In this document: one piece after another, positions 55,301-64,000 of the stretch
Position numbering within the stretch: the first letter of the stretch is position 1
Layout of the letters: each line of letters begins with the position of its first letter
NCBI GenBank assembly: GCA_030562195.1
Contig: CM060203.1
Span: forward strand, 14,760,534-14,824,533
Direction: 5' to 3'
DNA from: Nipponacmea schrenckii
Taxonomy: Eukaryota > Mollusca > Gastropoda > Lottiidae
DNA: 64,000 nucleotides
Translations under genes and position numbers: made by a program
The notes under the pieces: generated by a model
The model's database searches: none
What the model was told of the DNA's origin: nothing
Seen by the model: the letters and a program-made list of their open reading frames with translations, nothing else

Positions 55301-58251
55301 AGACAAAATTTGTAATGGCTTGACATTGTAGAAAAAGCTTTTGAGAAAATATTGTTACGAATTGATGTAGAAACATGATTGAATTTTGAGAATGACAATT
55401 TCAGCTTGTGGGCTAAAGACAGCCCTGTTATAAGGGTGGATTCCACTGTGGGCTGGGTCCTGAGTAGTGAGAGTTGTTTTCTCTTATAATTTCCGTTCAG
55501 CAGAGATTGATTAATTTACAAAAACATAAAAGTTCAACATTTTGATTAGAATTTTGGCCTGTCAGAAAAGTCAGAAATATGTTGTCCAGACTTAATTAGG
55601 GTAAGATTATAAAGACACATACTACTTCAGAGATTTCAAATCAAAAAGGGAATGACACTGCACATCTTTCTTTGCAGAGAAGTAGGATGTAAAACTTCAT
55701 TTTATTTGAACATTGCCCATCTTCATTTTCCTATTGGTTGAAAAGAAAAAGCATGTAAACTTCATTTCATTTAGAGGCCTGATTTCTAGAGATTCACTTA
55801 AAACTGCTTTGTTTGTCAATCTCAATTGAAATCTTACAACTTGTGAGAATATTTTTAGTCTAGTAACAGTTTTTTCTGAATATTATTTAATGTCACAGTT
55901 CAAAGCTTAGAAAGGATTTATAAGAACAATGTGTGTGTATTTGAGATATTAAAAAGTGCTCAGGGACAATTGGAACTACCAGTGACTCAGTGCATTAATG
56001 ACTTGAAATGTTAAGGATGCCTTGAGATCTAAATATATAAAATCAAACAAATGCCACTATTATCTGCTCCATCTTCATGAGCCCAGAAGGTGCGTAAAAG
56101 TAGGAATTAAATCTCCATTCATTACATTTTAATATGAGCTTATAGAACTGTTACCCCTGTCCTCTTGTCCATCTATCTGTCTGTCCACAACTCTGTTCAT
56201 CCACAATTGTTGTGGACACGATAGAGAGCAGGTCTATCTAGTGATGAATATATGCTCTTATTGGCCAAGTTTGAAATTTTAAAATTGATGTTCATTTTAA
56301 GACACAGTTATCTTTTAACACCTGATGCTAGCCATCAGTCATAATGTAACATGATTGTGAAATACTTTTCAATCAAGTCAACCACTTAATACCAATTGTA
56401 TCTAATTCTGATGGGATGAAATTGTTGGTTATCTTAGTTTATGAAACAGGTCGGTGAATTCCAGTGATGTTGATCCTCGTTCTAATCCCCTTAAGACATT
56501 GACAGTGCAATAAGAAATTGATAGCTTTATTGACATGTTGGAGATAGAAATTGAATCGTAACTCTGACAGCTCTTGTACAATATATTAATCACCCAACTA
56601 ACGAATCTAATTCACGAATCTAATTCACTTTACAGATTTACACAAATACTTCTCACAACTGTGAAATGGTTCTGTTATTAAATAGATGACAGTATTCTGA
56701 CTGTTACAACATCTAGGTTGGCTTTCAAAGATATATGAATAGTGAAGATATTTTCTGGTGTTGTTAAACTTATTTCTAAATAGAAGGCCATAGTTTCTGA
56801 TAGATACATCTCCTAGACTTAAAAAAGGCGCTCCTTAGATCATTGTTTTTTGGGTCTTTTTGACCTGTAGTCTGGTTAACTTGAGGCAATTTTCAATAGA
56901 TTATTTGTTCAAGATTGATTATGAAAGTTTTGGTTCAGATTGATTGTGTTTGATGTCTTTAAATCATGTAGGTTGGCTTACTGATGTCTTTCAACCCTCT
57001 AGGTTGTCTTACTGATGTCTTGAAACCCGCTAGGTTGGCTTACTGATGTCTTGAAACCCTGTAGGTTGGCTAACTGATGTCTTGAAACCCTCTAGGTTTG
57101 CTAACTGATGTCTTGAAACCCTCAAGGTTGGCTAACTGATGTCTTGAAACCCTCTAAGTTGGCTTACTGATGTCTTGAAACCCTGTAGGTTGGCTTACTG
57201 ATGTCTTGAAACCCTCTAGGTTTGCTAACTGATGTCTTGAAACCCTCTAGGTTGGCTAACTGATATCTTGAAACCCTCTACATTGGCTTACTGATGTCTT
57301 GAAACCCTCTAGGTTGGCTTACTGATGTCTTAAAACCTCTAGATTGGCTTTTTGATGTTTTGCCATAACCTTTTACAGTACTTTACATTCTCTAATTGGC
57401 TTACTGATGTTTTACAATCCCATTAAGTTGGCTTATTGATATCTTGACTATGAACCTTAACATCCTCTAGGTTGGCTTATTGCTTTGTGTTTACCTATGG
57501 TTAACTTCTGTGCTGTGTGACATTAATATTCCTTTCGCACTGCAAGAGTTTTTTGGTTAGTGGGAAAATAAACTAAACCAAATTGAATTTTTGTATTGGG
57601 TTATAACTGAATTCTATAAACCAGAACATTTTCATAGAAAAGAATATATTACTAGCATTGGATTAAGTCATTTTGTGAATGTGTTATGTAGTTCAAAGTG
57701 CAAGTGATTTAGCATCTAGCAGACCGTCAAGTACCTTAGTGTTAATAGGAATTGATAAAATGCTTTCAGTGAATGTGTTATAAAAATTAAAAATAACAGG
57801 ATAGTCTTGACAATCCTTTTTGCAAATTCTACAAGTTTTTGCTGCATCTATGAAATTTTGTTTGGTTCATTAACATTAAGCAGAAGTAATCTGAACTTTG
57901 TGATTGAATTTATCTAAATCATTCTGACATAAAAAGAAATAATTCCAAATATAACTTCAAAGAATCAGATTAATGTGATCATTGAACTTGACAGAATTGA
58001 TATTTAAATGATTCAATAGGTTTGCAATGATCCAGTGTAAATTGAATATTTGGAAACTCACAATTGGATTTAAACTTTAATAAACGAGTGTTTTTTATTC
58101 ACGATAAATTTGTGTAGATCTGGACCTCAAATTCAACAGAATGGATCAGTTGGAAGAAGGGAAAAAAGTAGATAAATCCACTTCACCATTTAAACATTTT
58201 AAAAAGTGTAAAAGTGCCAGTTTTGCTTTGGATGGCTGCTTTTACAAAATA
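43387..58251 (+). CDS. Unrecognised protein with acylated-type N-terminus, partial (gene runs off the window)
   Basis: The first coding exon, 43387-43771, follows an acceptor (TTTTATTTCAG ending 43368) and ends at a consensus GTGAGT donor. It encodes MGTCASSNNLTGATSS and on, a Ser/Thr/Pro-rich, probably disordered stretch of 128 residues. The MG start with Cys4 fits N-myristoylation plus palmitoylation, that is, membrane attachment. The exon ends in phase 1. The next phase-compatible exon I can see is 58118-58251 (LDLKFNRMDQLEEGKKVDKS, then FKHFKKCKSASFALDGCFYK), flanked by TTTGTGTAG and GTAAGC. It has a basic cluster with a PKA-like KKCKS site. Joining them gives an open frame. I do not recognise the family. 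The intron would be about 14.3 kb and is full of repeats. Later exons lie beyond 64000 or were missed. Confidence 0.55.
44251..45611. mobile_element. Non-autonomous hAT-like DNA transposon
   Basis: The termini CAGGGGCGTAGC (44251-44262) and GCTACGCTCCTG (45600-45611) are inverted with one mismatch. They are flanked by an exact 8-bp duplication GGTGAGAT (44243-44250 and 45612-45619), the target-site length of hAT transposons. The interior is made of degenerate units with GTCGGTAAAACGCGGAATCG and a ~175-bp direct duplication (about 44955-45120 and 45139-45300). A long C-run lies at 45119-45137. No transposase is encoded, so it would need one in trans. It lies in the first long intron of the MGTC-protein gene. 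Confidence 0.88.
46275..46440. repeat. ~80-bp tandem repeat, two to three copies
   Basis: GATCACAGCTGACTGATCTC, GTCCACAGCTCACTGGTCTC and GATCAGAACTTGCTG mark successive degenerate units, each near AAATCAGTAATA-like text. Intronic or intergenic. Confidence 0.6.
47025..47460. repeat. ~48-bp minisatellite, about nine degenerate copies
   Basis: The unit contains ATGACTGGTAAATACAGTAA and AATCAAGCATATAGAG. The first four copies are nearly identical and the later ones decay and spread out to the right. Confidence 0.75.
48140..51105. repeat. ~62-bp minisatellite array, about 48 copies, 3 kb
   Basis: The unit contains CCAGGCAGTGCTACTTTAAC, TAGAAGCTGGTGGCAGTGGT and TGTTTTTGATCTGTTATTAA. Variants (TTTAACTACATGCTATGGCA, CTTGAACTAGAAACAGGTGG, GATTTA-less forms) are interspersed. 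A run of distinctive variants at about 48530-48840 recurs in the same order near 49625-49935, 1094 bp later, showing block duplication. It occupies the long intron of the MGTC-protein gene. No frame is conserved. Confidence 0.93.
51565..52235. repeat. 24-bp minisatellite, about 25 copies
   Basis: The unit is GACCTAGTTTTGATATGTTT plus TAAG. Some copies are shortened or carry TTTAAAAGACCTAG variants. The 24-bp period opens a false frame (ICFKDLVL repeated) that I do not count as a gene. Confidence 0.88.
52610..52635 (+). other. Possible 26-base micro-exon of the MGTC-protein gene
   Basis: Flanked by GAGTTGCAG and GTAAGA. It fits the phase of the 43771 donor (adding GADDTMDKK), but then leads into a stop when joined to 58118. 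Either it is not an exon, or it gives a truncated alternative, or it joins another exon not seen. Confidence 0.2.
52640..53990. other. Unique-looking intronic DNA
   Basis: AT-rich sequence between minisatellites. No exon, conserved motif or clear repeat is recognised. Confidence 0.4.
53995..54545. repeat. ~50-bp minisatellite, about 11 copies
   Basis: The unit contains ATGAATGTGTGGCAACTTGT, ATCAGACTGTAAACTGTATT and TCAATATG. Copies vary by a few substitutions and small deletions. Confidence 0.85.
54546..56950. other. Intronic DNA with dispersed repeat fragments
   Basis: Holds GTCAAGGTATTAG palindromic-element ends at 55108 and about 55290, fragments of the GTGCAGAAGAGTAGGA family at 55640-55720 and 56070-56130, a CTGTCTGTCCAC fragment at about 56170-56225 similar to the ATACGCCCAC element, and MITE copy E at about 56225-56320. 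No exon recognised. Confidence 0.45.
56225..56320. mobile_element. TTAA-bounded MITE, copy E (right-end fragment)
   Basis: GATGAATATATGCTCTTATT, GGCCAAGTTTGAAATTTTAA and a terminal CAGTTATCTTTTAA match the right half of copy B. The left half is missing and is replaced by another repeat fragment. Confidence 0.5.
56955..57475. repeat. 31-bp minisatellite, about 15 copies
   Basis: The unit contains GATGTCTTGAAACCCTCTAG and GTTGGCTTACT. The middle copies are nearly identical and the outer copies degenerate, a usual sign of slippage or unequal exchange. Confidence 0.88.
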
Positions 58252-58424
58252 GGTAAGCCATTTTTTTCGTCTTTTTTTTCAGATTCTTTGTAGTATTAAA
58301 TAGCATTTTGTAGACTAAACAAAAAGCTCAGCACAATCTTGGGGATTTTCCGAGGTGATGGGTTTTCATGAAAAAAAATTCATTGATTTGATACAGAAAT
58401 TGAATCGTTCACTTTATAATTTTA

Positions 58425-58870
58425 CTACAGAGTGACTCGTAAGAGTGACTCATTCATACTCCTTAAAAACACATTGTAATTTTATTTCAGTGTGACTGTC
58501 AGTAGGTATCACTATAAGAACATTTTGTGATTTTACTACAGAGTGACTCGTAAGAATGACTCGTTCAGTAGATACTCCTTAAAAACTTATTGTAATTTTA
58601 TTTTTAGTGTGACTGTCAGTAGGTATCACTATAAGAACATTTTGTGATTTTACTACAGAGTGACTCGTAAGAGTGACTCATTCAGTAGATAACACAATAA
58701 AAACACTTAGTGATTTTACTACAGAGTGACTCGTAAGAGTTGCTCATTCAGCAGAAACACTGTAATTTCATTTCAGAGTTACTCATGAGTGACTTCAGTA
58801 GATAACACTATAACAACACTGTAATCTTACTTCAGAGTGACTGATAAAACTTAAAAAAAACAATTTTACT
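58425..58870. repeat. Degenerate tandem repeat next to the 58118-58251 exon
   Basis: Units contain ATTTTACTACAGAGTGACTC, GTAAGAGTGACTCATTCAGT and a spacer of varying length; six to seven copies. Each unit has CTACAG|AGTGACTCGTAAGAG, that is, acceptor-like and donor-like words, but there is no coding frame. Confidence 0.7.
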
Positions 58871-60094
58871 CAAGAGTGACTCATTTAGTATGTACATCTG
58901 AAAAACACTTTGTAATTTTACTAAAGAAAACTAGTTAAGTACCGGTATAAGACTATGACATAACTGAAGGACTTGTTAGTAAACCAAAACCATGAAAGCG
59001 CTACCTTTGTAGTGTATGCTATGTAGATACATCAGATGGACATGTATCATCGGCAGACAGATTAGATTTGCAGACATCCATTTTTAGTCAGCAAGGGACA
59101 TAACTCCATGAATTATTTAAGAGAAGAAATAGTTATTGAATTGAAGGAAATTATTCAAAAATAATTGAAGTCAATTTTTTCCCCCCAGGCCTTGTTCAGT
59201 ATTAAATGTATTGTACATTCATAAGAATTTTTTTTGCTATCTAAGAGCTGTACAACGTCTGTATGTGGATTAATCATTGAATGGTTCCTTACTTTTGAAA
59301 CCATAAAAGACAAGTATGATCTTTATATGGCATTTAGTCAAAGTGTTTGATGTAATAAACCAATTCTTAAGGAATACAATTACTAACTTTATTTGAGCAG
59401 CGTTTCAACCAGTAGTCTCTGGTCTATATCAAGAAATAATAAGAAAAGATGACTTATTTGAGGTTGTCAAACCTCCACACCTTGACTAATACTAGAATTA
59501 CAGAAATAGAAAAATAATGTCTTTGTCAACTCCCTGAAGGTTTATAATTTCACCATTTCATCTGAGTTTTCTATTACCATATTAACAATTTCTTAATCAC
59601 GTGAAATGTTACGCCAACTAGCCAATGTGACAAACAGTCTGGTTATGATGAGCTTTATACAATTCATATGTTTCATTATTCTTTTCATTTCATTAATTCA
59701 TTTCATTCCTTCATTTCTTTAATTCATTTCATTATTGTGTTCATTATTTTATTTTGTTATTCATTTCATTCATTCCGGTATTCATTTCATAAATCATCTC
59801 ATAATTAATCTAGTAATTCCATTTCTTTCATAGTATATTTAACATGTACCAGCTTTATTACCTCATAGGAGTTGCTGTGGCTTGGTGACACTTGCAAGAT
59901 AACCGAAATCCAGTGTTAAGTCAACCCTGTTTCTCTTTTTCAGTGTATCTGTCTTCATTAGCCCATATAATGCAAGTAAAATGTAAAACTCCATTCATTT
60001 CATTTCCCTATCAGTGAAACATTTCAGAGGGACAGACATAAATAAACTTCTGGTCATTTAGATTGAATAATAAACTGAGGCTACAGGCCTTGCA

Positions 60095-60360
60095 ACGTAA
60101 CGTTCTATAGCATAGCAGTTGCTTGGATACTTTGAAAATGTCGGACACAAGTTCTAATCTTGATCGGTGTGTGAAAGTCTGATGACATTGAATAAGTCAT
60201 CTTCACTCACAATTCCAGTCCACCCAGCTGTAAATGGGTAGAGATAATCCTGGAAAAATCAATGCCAAGAGGTTTGGCTAAGGACCAGCTGGTAGAAAGG
60301 ATCCCTGTCACCGCAGACTTGTAAACCTAAATTGTTATCCTTGTAAAATATAGTTGTTTC
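60095..60360 (+). mobile_element. tRNA-derived SINE-like element, copy 2
   Basis: A tRNA-like start (GTTCTATAGCATAGCAGTTG), a B-box-like AAGTTCTAATCTTG, and a body with CCAAGAGGTTTGGCTAAGGA and AGAAAGGATCCCTGTCAC, ending in TTGTAAAATATAGTTG and a TTTCTTTCTTTC tail. Clear relative of the copies at 24030 and 61865. Confidence 0.65.
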
Positions 60361-61864
60361 TTTCTTTTCTTTCTTTCATATAAAAGATCCCTTGACAGTT
60401 GGACATTGAAAAAAGAATAAGCTAATGCAGCTGTCCTGACAAAATTTCTCTTTATTTCCTTCATTAGCCTAATCAGGTGTAAAACGGTAGGAAATAAAAA
60501 AAAATCCTAGGATCACATTGCAATACAATCTTCAAATGTCATAGTATGATCTTAACTTCTGTACGGATTAAATCAAAGACCTTCAGGCTAGCGAGCAAGC
60601 GACTAGATCACTGAGCTGAAAATTATTTTGATAATAATTCAGATTATGTACGCTAGCGATTTCCAGTCACGGAATCAAATTTTATCTTTTAATGAGATAA
60701 TTGGATGATTTTATATTTGCAGGCTGAATTCATTCGATTCATTGAAACAGGGAAATAGATAGCTGATAAATGAAAACAAATATAATGGACAGTTTATTAC
60801 TGAATGTGTGCGTGCTCTGTGTAATTTGTCCTGCAATATTTCCGTTTCTGAAATTGAACCTATAATTGTTCTTGAAAATTTTACATTTTCATTTATAACC
60901 GAAACTGAAATTCAGTTTGCTGATGGAATGAAATCGTTCAATTTATTATCCTTAAAATTTGATTGTCAATTTTGAGTTTGTTTGCTTTTCTCCTACAGCC
61001 TAAGTATAGAATATAAGTACACAGTGCCCAACATTGGTCCTGATGAGGATTTAGTATCTGAAACAAATGTCAGCAGGTCAAGTCAATAAACTAACTGGGT
61101 GTCCTGATGAGAGTTGTGCTACCAAAACATTATATTAACAGTGTCTCCTGTCAGTGATGATAGATTCAGGTAATGATATGGATAAAAATGTAGTTATTAG
61201 GATGAGAAAAATAATCAAGAGAATGTGCTTATGGAGCACAATTTACCACATTGCCCATTTCATCACATTGATGATCTGCATTTAGCTTTATTAATTGATT
61301 CTCTTTGACTTAGTAAATGTCCCACATTGCACACTGCACCACATTGCATCATATTGTTGATCTGCTTTATTACATGCAGACACAGGGAATGAGAAGCTTC
61401 CTTCATTGCCTACAGCATAATTTGTTATTTTACATCATTGTAGATTGTCTAAAGAGGAATTTATTATGAGTAATTAACAACTGTTATCTGTAAAATATGA
61501 CGTTATTGGTGAAAATTGATTTTTGATACGTCAGGGAGTTTATCAGGAAGATGAACAGGCGACAGGATATTGATGTCACGATATTACATTATTAATATCA
61601 TAGTTACTTCTATCAGGGATGTGGATTTGTCCTATTTTGCCAGTCATATCTAAAGTGCTTTATTCTGTTATGTGACTACAGCTGCCAATCATTTCTGACT
61701 AGGAACATAATTCTAGAATGTTGGTTTAACTGAAAATCTACACTGATGCTTGAAATAGTATTTCTATTCAGACACACACTTCAGGTTGGCCAATTGGTTT
61801 CTCTACCATCAAGATTGGACAACTTGTTTCTGTACTGTAAACCCTCCGGGCTGGCTTAATGGTT

Positions 61865-62110
61865 TCTTTGTGGGGTTCTTTAGCACAGTGGTTAGAGGTT
61901 CTTTACATCATGACGTCACGTGCTTGGATACGTTGAAAATGTCGGATGTGATTTCTAATCTCGAATTGGCGTGTGATAGTCCGATGACCTTTTTATAAGT
62001 CATCTTCACTTATAATTCCAGTGAGGTTTGAGCAAGGACCAGCTGGAAGAAAGGATCCCTGTCACGACAGACTTGTGAACCTGTTGTTTTCCTTGTAAAA
62101 TATAGTTATT
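61865..62110 (+). mobile_element. tRNA-derived SINE-like element, copy 3
   Basis: The A-box-like TAGCACAGTGGTTAGAG, then TTGGATACGTTGAAAATGTC, GGACCAGCTGGAAGAAAGGA and TTGTAAAATATAGTTATT with a T-rich tail. It lacks an internal ~40-bp stretch present in copy 2. Confidence 0.65.
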
Positions 62111-62689
62111 TTTTTTCTTTTTTTACTGTAAACCCTCAAGTTTGGTTAACTGGTTTCTTTGCTGTTAGCCCTCCAGGTTGGCGAACTGGCATCTGTAATG
62201 TAGGACTTTACACCATCTAGTTTGCTTCAGTTATCCTTGATATAATGTTTTACACCCTCTTGGTTGGCTAATTTTTTCTCCTTGTCTTTGCATTTTATAG
62301 GTAGGCTAACTGTTTAGTTCGTCACAAATGTATATTGAAAGAATCACATAAGAGTGTAAGTTTGTGTTTCTGGTAAAAAGGGGCCATAACTCTATTGCTA
62401 CTATCAGTATTGTCGTAATTGCCAAATGAATTCACTGAATAGTGGCATGAATTTCTACTATTCTAGGAAGAAGGGAGAGAAGCATGCTACAGCTAATTTA
62501 AGTTATTTTCTATGGGAAGGCGATGCAATACAGTTTTTGGTCTACTGTACTCTCCTTGATTGGCTAATGAGGATAATTTGGGCATAAACTTGAGAATAAA
62601 TTGTCTAAACCTTACAGTGTTTAAATGTTTATTGTGTCCAACATAGAACAACTTCATATTGGTGTGACATATAGTAATATAACAGTTTA

Positions 62690-63030
62690 GAAACACAAGA
62701 TATATGGATATACTACACTGAATTTAATGATATGTTTTGAAGGGAATATTTTAGTAGTATTTTAAGTAGTATATCCATATTTTGTGTTATGAAACTTAGC
62801 AAGGAATAAATTCAGAAGAAGTATATCCATATAGGCTTATATCTTGTATTTTTTAAATTTATTCCTTGCTAAGTTTCAAAACACAAGATATATGGATATA
62901 CTACAACTAAATTAAATACATATGTTTCAAAGGGAATAAATTCAGAAGTAGTATATCCATATATCTTGTGTTTTGAAACTTAGCAAGGAATAAGTTCTGA
63001 AGTAGTATATCCATATATCTTACAACTTGT
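62690..63030. repeat. Cluster of alternating inverted repeats
   Basis: ACACAAGATATATGGATATA (from 62695 and 62880) alternates with its complement TATATCCATATATCTTGTGT (62950 region, with variants at 62770, 62820 and 63007). Inverted copies of TTATTCCTTGCTAAGTTTC (62860) and GAAACTTAGCAAGGAATAA (62790, 62978) also occur. At least three nested hairpins can form. Confidence 0.8.
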
Positions 63031-64000
63031 TGAAAAGAGTGCAAAAATTATTTATGACTTGAAGAAATTGAACCTTTTTTTTACTGTAGAAAGTTTAAAA
63101 TTAAGGATAATATTTCACAGAAATGAAACAGAAATATACAAGTGTGGGTATAGTGAAGAAAAAGAGATCACTAAAAGTCATCTATAAAATTCTACAGCAC
63201 CCTGAGATTAAACTCTGATTTTTAAAATAAAATATTTTGTTAAGAAACAGTTCTGTATCCCAGACTTGTTGTCAATAACTTTGTCACGAAATTTCAGATT
63301 TATTTTCCTGTGATGAAAAGTCTCCCACAATGCCATTAATATCTATTATATAAGCTTTCAATGTAATCAGGCTTTCTGATTGGATCTTTCTACACTTGGA
63401 TGCACAAATATGATTTCAGGATTCAAGATTATCTTTGAACAAGTTCAAGATTCAACAGGTTCAAATCTTTAGTTTTATAGTTCCGATTTAATGGAGGTTA
63501 ATTTTAGGACATAAGAGAACAAATATTTGATGGATCTTGATTATCGTCCTGCGACACTTAAGAAGAGAAAGAAATATACCAATACAATTATTTACTGAAA
63601 ATGATAGCTTTTTTATCATGAGGATGCTGTCTATTTGTTGGTCTTGAACTCAGTTAAAGGTATGTTGGTATAAGGAGGAAAGACTTAGACATGTTGGCTT
63701 AAATTAGAACCTATGACCACTATTTGTTAAACATCCTAAGGCCAGACCAATTTTTTTTTCTTGTTTTACAGATTTTTTTGGAAAAAATCTGTAAAGGCAG
63801 GAGGGGGAAAAAAAAAAAAGGACCAAAATTGAGGGTAGGAGGGGAAAAAAAAAACAACATCCACACCAATCCCGGCTGTATAGTGTGAGGACCACAGAGC
63901 AGTTAATTCAATCATGGGTATTGTGCCACTGCCATATCAAATATCAGCCCCATAATTCAGAAATATCATATATCCAGAAAATGCTTGGAATATATCTGGA

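Larger units (their letters stand above)
58871..64000. other. Right end of the window, no recognised exon
   Basis: Probably intron of the MGTC-protein gene. It contains an ATTTCATT-rich low-complexity tract (59680-59800), two SINE-like copies (60095-60360 and 61865-62110), a cluster of inverted repeats (62690-63030) and A/T homopolymer runs near 63750-63870. No coding sequence is supported. Confidence 0.4.

Overview
The window is animal nuclear DNA: AT-rich, with short exons bounded by GT/AG splice sites, long introns and many dispersed and tandem repeats. The gene set (a METTL27-like methyltransferase, an L-galactose-dehydrogenase-like aldo-keto reductase, chondroitin polymerizing factor, proteasome ATPase Rpt6, a 14-finger C2H2 protein and mitochondrial propionyl-CoA carboxylase alpha) together with the repeat style fits a lophotrochozoan, probably a mollusc. 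That taxonomic placement is inference.

Left part (1-31 kb), gene-rich. METTL27-like is on + (632-2612, 5 exons). The aldo-keto reductase is on + (4513-10954, 9 exons). CHPF is on - (15128-19586, 6 exons). PSMC5/Rpt6 is on + (21650-27145, 11 exons, divergent from CHPF). The C2H2 zinc-finger gene is on - (28447 to about 30837). All splice junctions given for the first four genes were derived by reading donor and acceptor sites and checking phase, and each joined frame is open from ATG to stop.

Middle (31-43 kb). An intact, completely intronless PCCA reading frame (31345-33510) lies divergent from the zinc-finger gene. Downstream are minisatellites, a possible orphan exon, and at 36349-36405 a decayed 57-bp fragment that aligns to PCCA itself. 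Nothing else from 37 to 43 kb looks coding.

Right part (43-64 kb). One exon (43387-43771) encodes the N-terminus of an unrecognised protein starting with a myristoylation/palmitoylation-like MGTC. A phase-compatible exon lies at 58118-58251. The roughly 14 kb between them holds a well-delimited non-autonomous hAT-like element (44251-45611, 12-bp inverted termini and an 8-bp target duplication) and a series of unrelated minisatellites, including a ~3 kb array of ~62-bp units with higher-order duplication. The gene would continue past the right edge.

The genes are ordinary housekeeping or metabolic genes with no shared pathway; there is no operon-like logic. I found no convincing new multi-gene system. 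The best leads are repeat-driven: a tandem duplication that triplicates a 3' splice site, mobile elements with a hairpin at one end and a lone inverted terminus at the other, a TTAA-flanked MITE family, and the intronless PCCA with a nearby relic.
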